A stretch of 64,000 nt of DNA, from the NCBI RefSeq assembly GCF_039503195.1, contig NZ_JBCJKP010000001.1:7998001-8062000 (forward strand), read 5' to 3'. Position 1 is the first letter of the stretch, and every line of letters begins with the position of its first letter. A program made the translations under genes and the position numbers. The notes below the pieces were generated by a model. That model searched no databases. It saw only the letters and a program-made list of their open reading frames with translations, and was not told where the DNA came from. Source of the stretch: Streptomyces mirabilis. GTDB taxonomy: Bacteria > Actinomycetota > Actinomycetes > Streptomycetales > Streptomycetaceae. Of this stretch, positions 63,203 to 64,000 are shown piece after piece.

Positions 63203-64000
63203 TCAGGCCCCGGTGGCGAGGAGTTCGTCGGCGTGGGTGTTCACCGGCTGGGGGGTGCCCGTGAGGTCGAGCGCGAAGAGGGGGATCCCGAGGGCGTCGG
63301 CGCGGCCGCGGGCGTCGTCCGCGTACCCGGCCAGGGAGAAGTAGACGCATCCCGTGGACTCCGACATGGCCGTCAGCCACAGGCACTCCACGTCGCGCAG
63401 TGTGGCCGGACGGACGGTGGGGTCCACCTGTGCCAGCATGCCGCGGGCGGCGAGTCCGATGCCCGAGGGCGGGCGCTGGTCCGCCCTGCGGATGTCGCGG
63501 TAGCCGAGCCACCGCAGATACAGCGCGGCCGCCGTGACGGCGTCCCGGGCGGTGCGGATGGTCACCGGCTGGAACACCGGGCGAGGTGTCGGAGTGGTGC
63601 GGGGCAGTGGCAGGTGGTCGGGGATGAGGGGGCTTCCCGGCGTGGTGGCTGCCGTACCGGGGGGCGGTGGCTCGGGGGTGTGCGGTGCCGCCTCCGGTTC
63701 CGTCTCCAGGTCCGCGGGGGCACCGGTGCCCGGCACGACCTCCGCGCGCAGGGGGCGCCGTACCCCTCGTACCGGAATCCGCAGCATGACCCCGCAGGGG
63801 CAGCCCAGTTCCGGATGGGGCCACTGGTCCGCGCGCCCGCAGGTGTCGCAGGGGACCGTGACCCAGTCCTCGTCCCAGGTGCGGTGGGTGACCGGCGCGG
63901 GATCGGCGAGGCGGTCGAGCGGAGGCGTGACGGGGGCGCCGCACACGCACGGGTACGACGGCGCGGCAAAGAGATGCTCGCGACGGCAGGCCGGACACCG
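63203..64000 (-). CDS. zinc-ribbon protein of unknown function (cut by the window edge)
   Basis: The frame is open to the last base, so the N-terminus is outside. The visible 265 residues begin with CPACRREHLF, then CVCGAPV, CDTCGR and CPCGVM: four Cys pairs, most likely two zinc ribbons. A Pro-rich linker (about 85-125) is followed by a domain with PVTIRTARDAVTAAALYLRWLGYRDIRRAD and LWLTAMSESTGCVYFSLAGYADDARGRAD. The latter resembles a restriction-endonuclease-like or nucleotide-binding fold of uncharacterised actinobacterial proteins. I cannot name it. It converges on the synthetase operon with 21 bases between the stops. Confidence 0.65.
   Translation of the reverse strand, partial: RCPACRREHLFAAPSYPCVCGAPVTPPLDRLADPAPVTHRTWDEDWVTVPCDTCGRADQWPHPELGCPCGVMLRIPVRGVRRPLRAEVVPGTGAPADLETEPEAAPHTPEPPPPGTAATTPGSPLIPDHLPLPRTTPTPRPVFQPVTIRTARDAVTAAALYLRWLGYRDIRRADQRPPSGIGLAARGMLAQVDPTVRPATLRDVECLWLTAMSESTGCVYFSLAGYADDARGRADALGIPLFALDLTGTPQPVNTHADELLATGA

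Overview
The base composition (well over 70% G+C in coding stretches), the SARP/AfsR-type, LAL and GlxA-type regulators, the GTG starts and the mostly GGAGG-like ribosome binding sites all point to a Streptomyces (or very close actinomycete) chromosome. The many broken genes, orphan gene ends and IS pieces suggest a chromosome-arm region that has been rearranged repeatedly. Nearly all calls rest on reading the translated sequence by eye; no database search was possible.

Region 1 (1-15.7 kb): a lipid-synthase cluster, transcribed leftwards. Five genes overlap or nearly touch: a 2378-residue synthase with an N-terminal PfaD-like enoyl reductase (ER) fused to KS-AT-ACP-ACP-KR; a second synthase, KS-AT-DH with a C-terminal Sfp-type phosphopantetheinyl transferase; a free acyl carrier protein; an alpha/beta hydrolase; and a glycosyltransferase. 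This looks like an iterative PUFA-synthase-like pathway that ends in a glycosylated lipid. The reading frame of the second synthase breaks once, in short G/C runs inside its transferase domain. The cluster ends inside an MFS transporter gene that keeps only its first half. On the other side lie an AbfB sugar-binding end fragment and a histidine kinase without its sensor part.

Region 2 (17-32 kb): regulation and oxidation. Two AraC/SARP regulator pairs, which look like a duplicated module, run towards two alpha/beta hydrolases (one HSL-type esterase). Next to them a GlxA-like regulator is divergent from a four-gene set: a saccharopine-dehydrogenase-like reductase, a three-cysteine ferredoxin, a ferredoxin reductase and a cytochrome P450. 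The last three make a self-contained P450 electron chain.

Region 3 (32-48 kb): a belt of relics with some intact genes. Relics: kdpB without its phosphorylation site, an amiS/fmdA fusion, crcB, a Gfo/Idh/MocA end, a copper-protein end, a ketoacyl-synthase end, IS5 transposase pieces in opposite orientations, merR, crp/fnr, an HTH regulator end and an aminoglycoside phosphotransferase with an internal deletion. Intact genes: FmdB, NAD-formate dehydrogenase, a Cys-rich hypothetical protein, an aldo/keto reductase, a DUF1963 protein, an NRAMP-like transporter coupled to a PRC/MgtE-N/CBS protein, and a ZIP transporter behind a DtxR-type box.

Region 4 (47.6-64 kb): mostly ordinary genes. These are a small secreted protein, a DUF2809 membrane protein, a hypothetical protein, CorA, a winged-helix protein, a LysE exporter with divergent LysR, a tautomerase, a secreted trypsin, a large LAL regulator, a GAF-LuxR regulator and two overlapping acyl-CoA synthetase genes. 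A zinc-ribbon protein runs off the right edge. An array of eight 18-bp repeats lies between two convergent genes at 52.56-52.71 kb.
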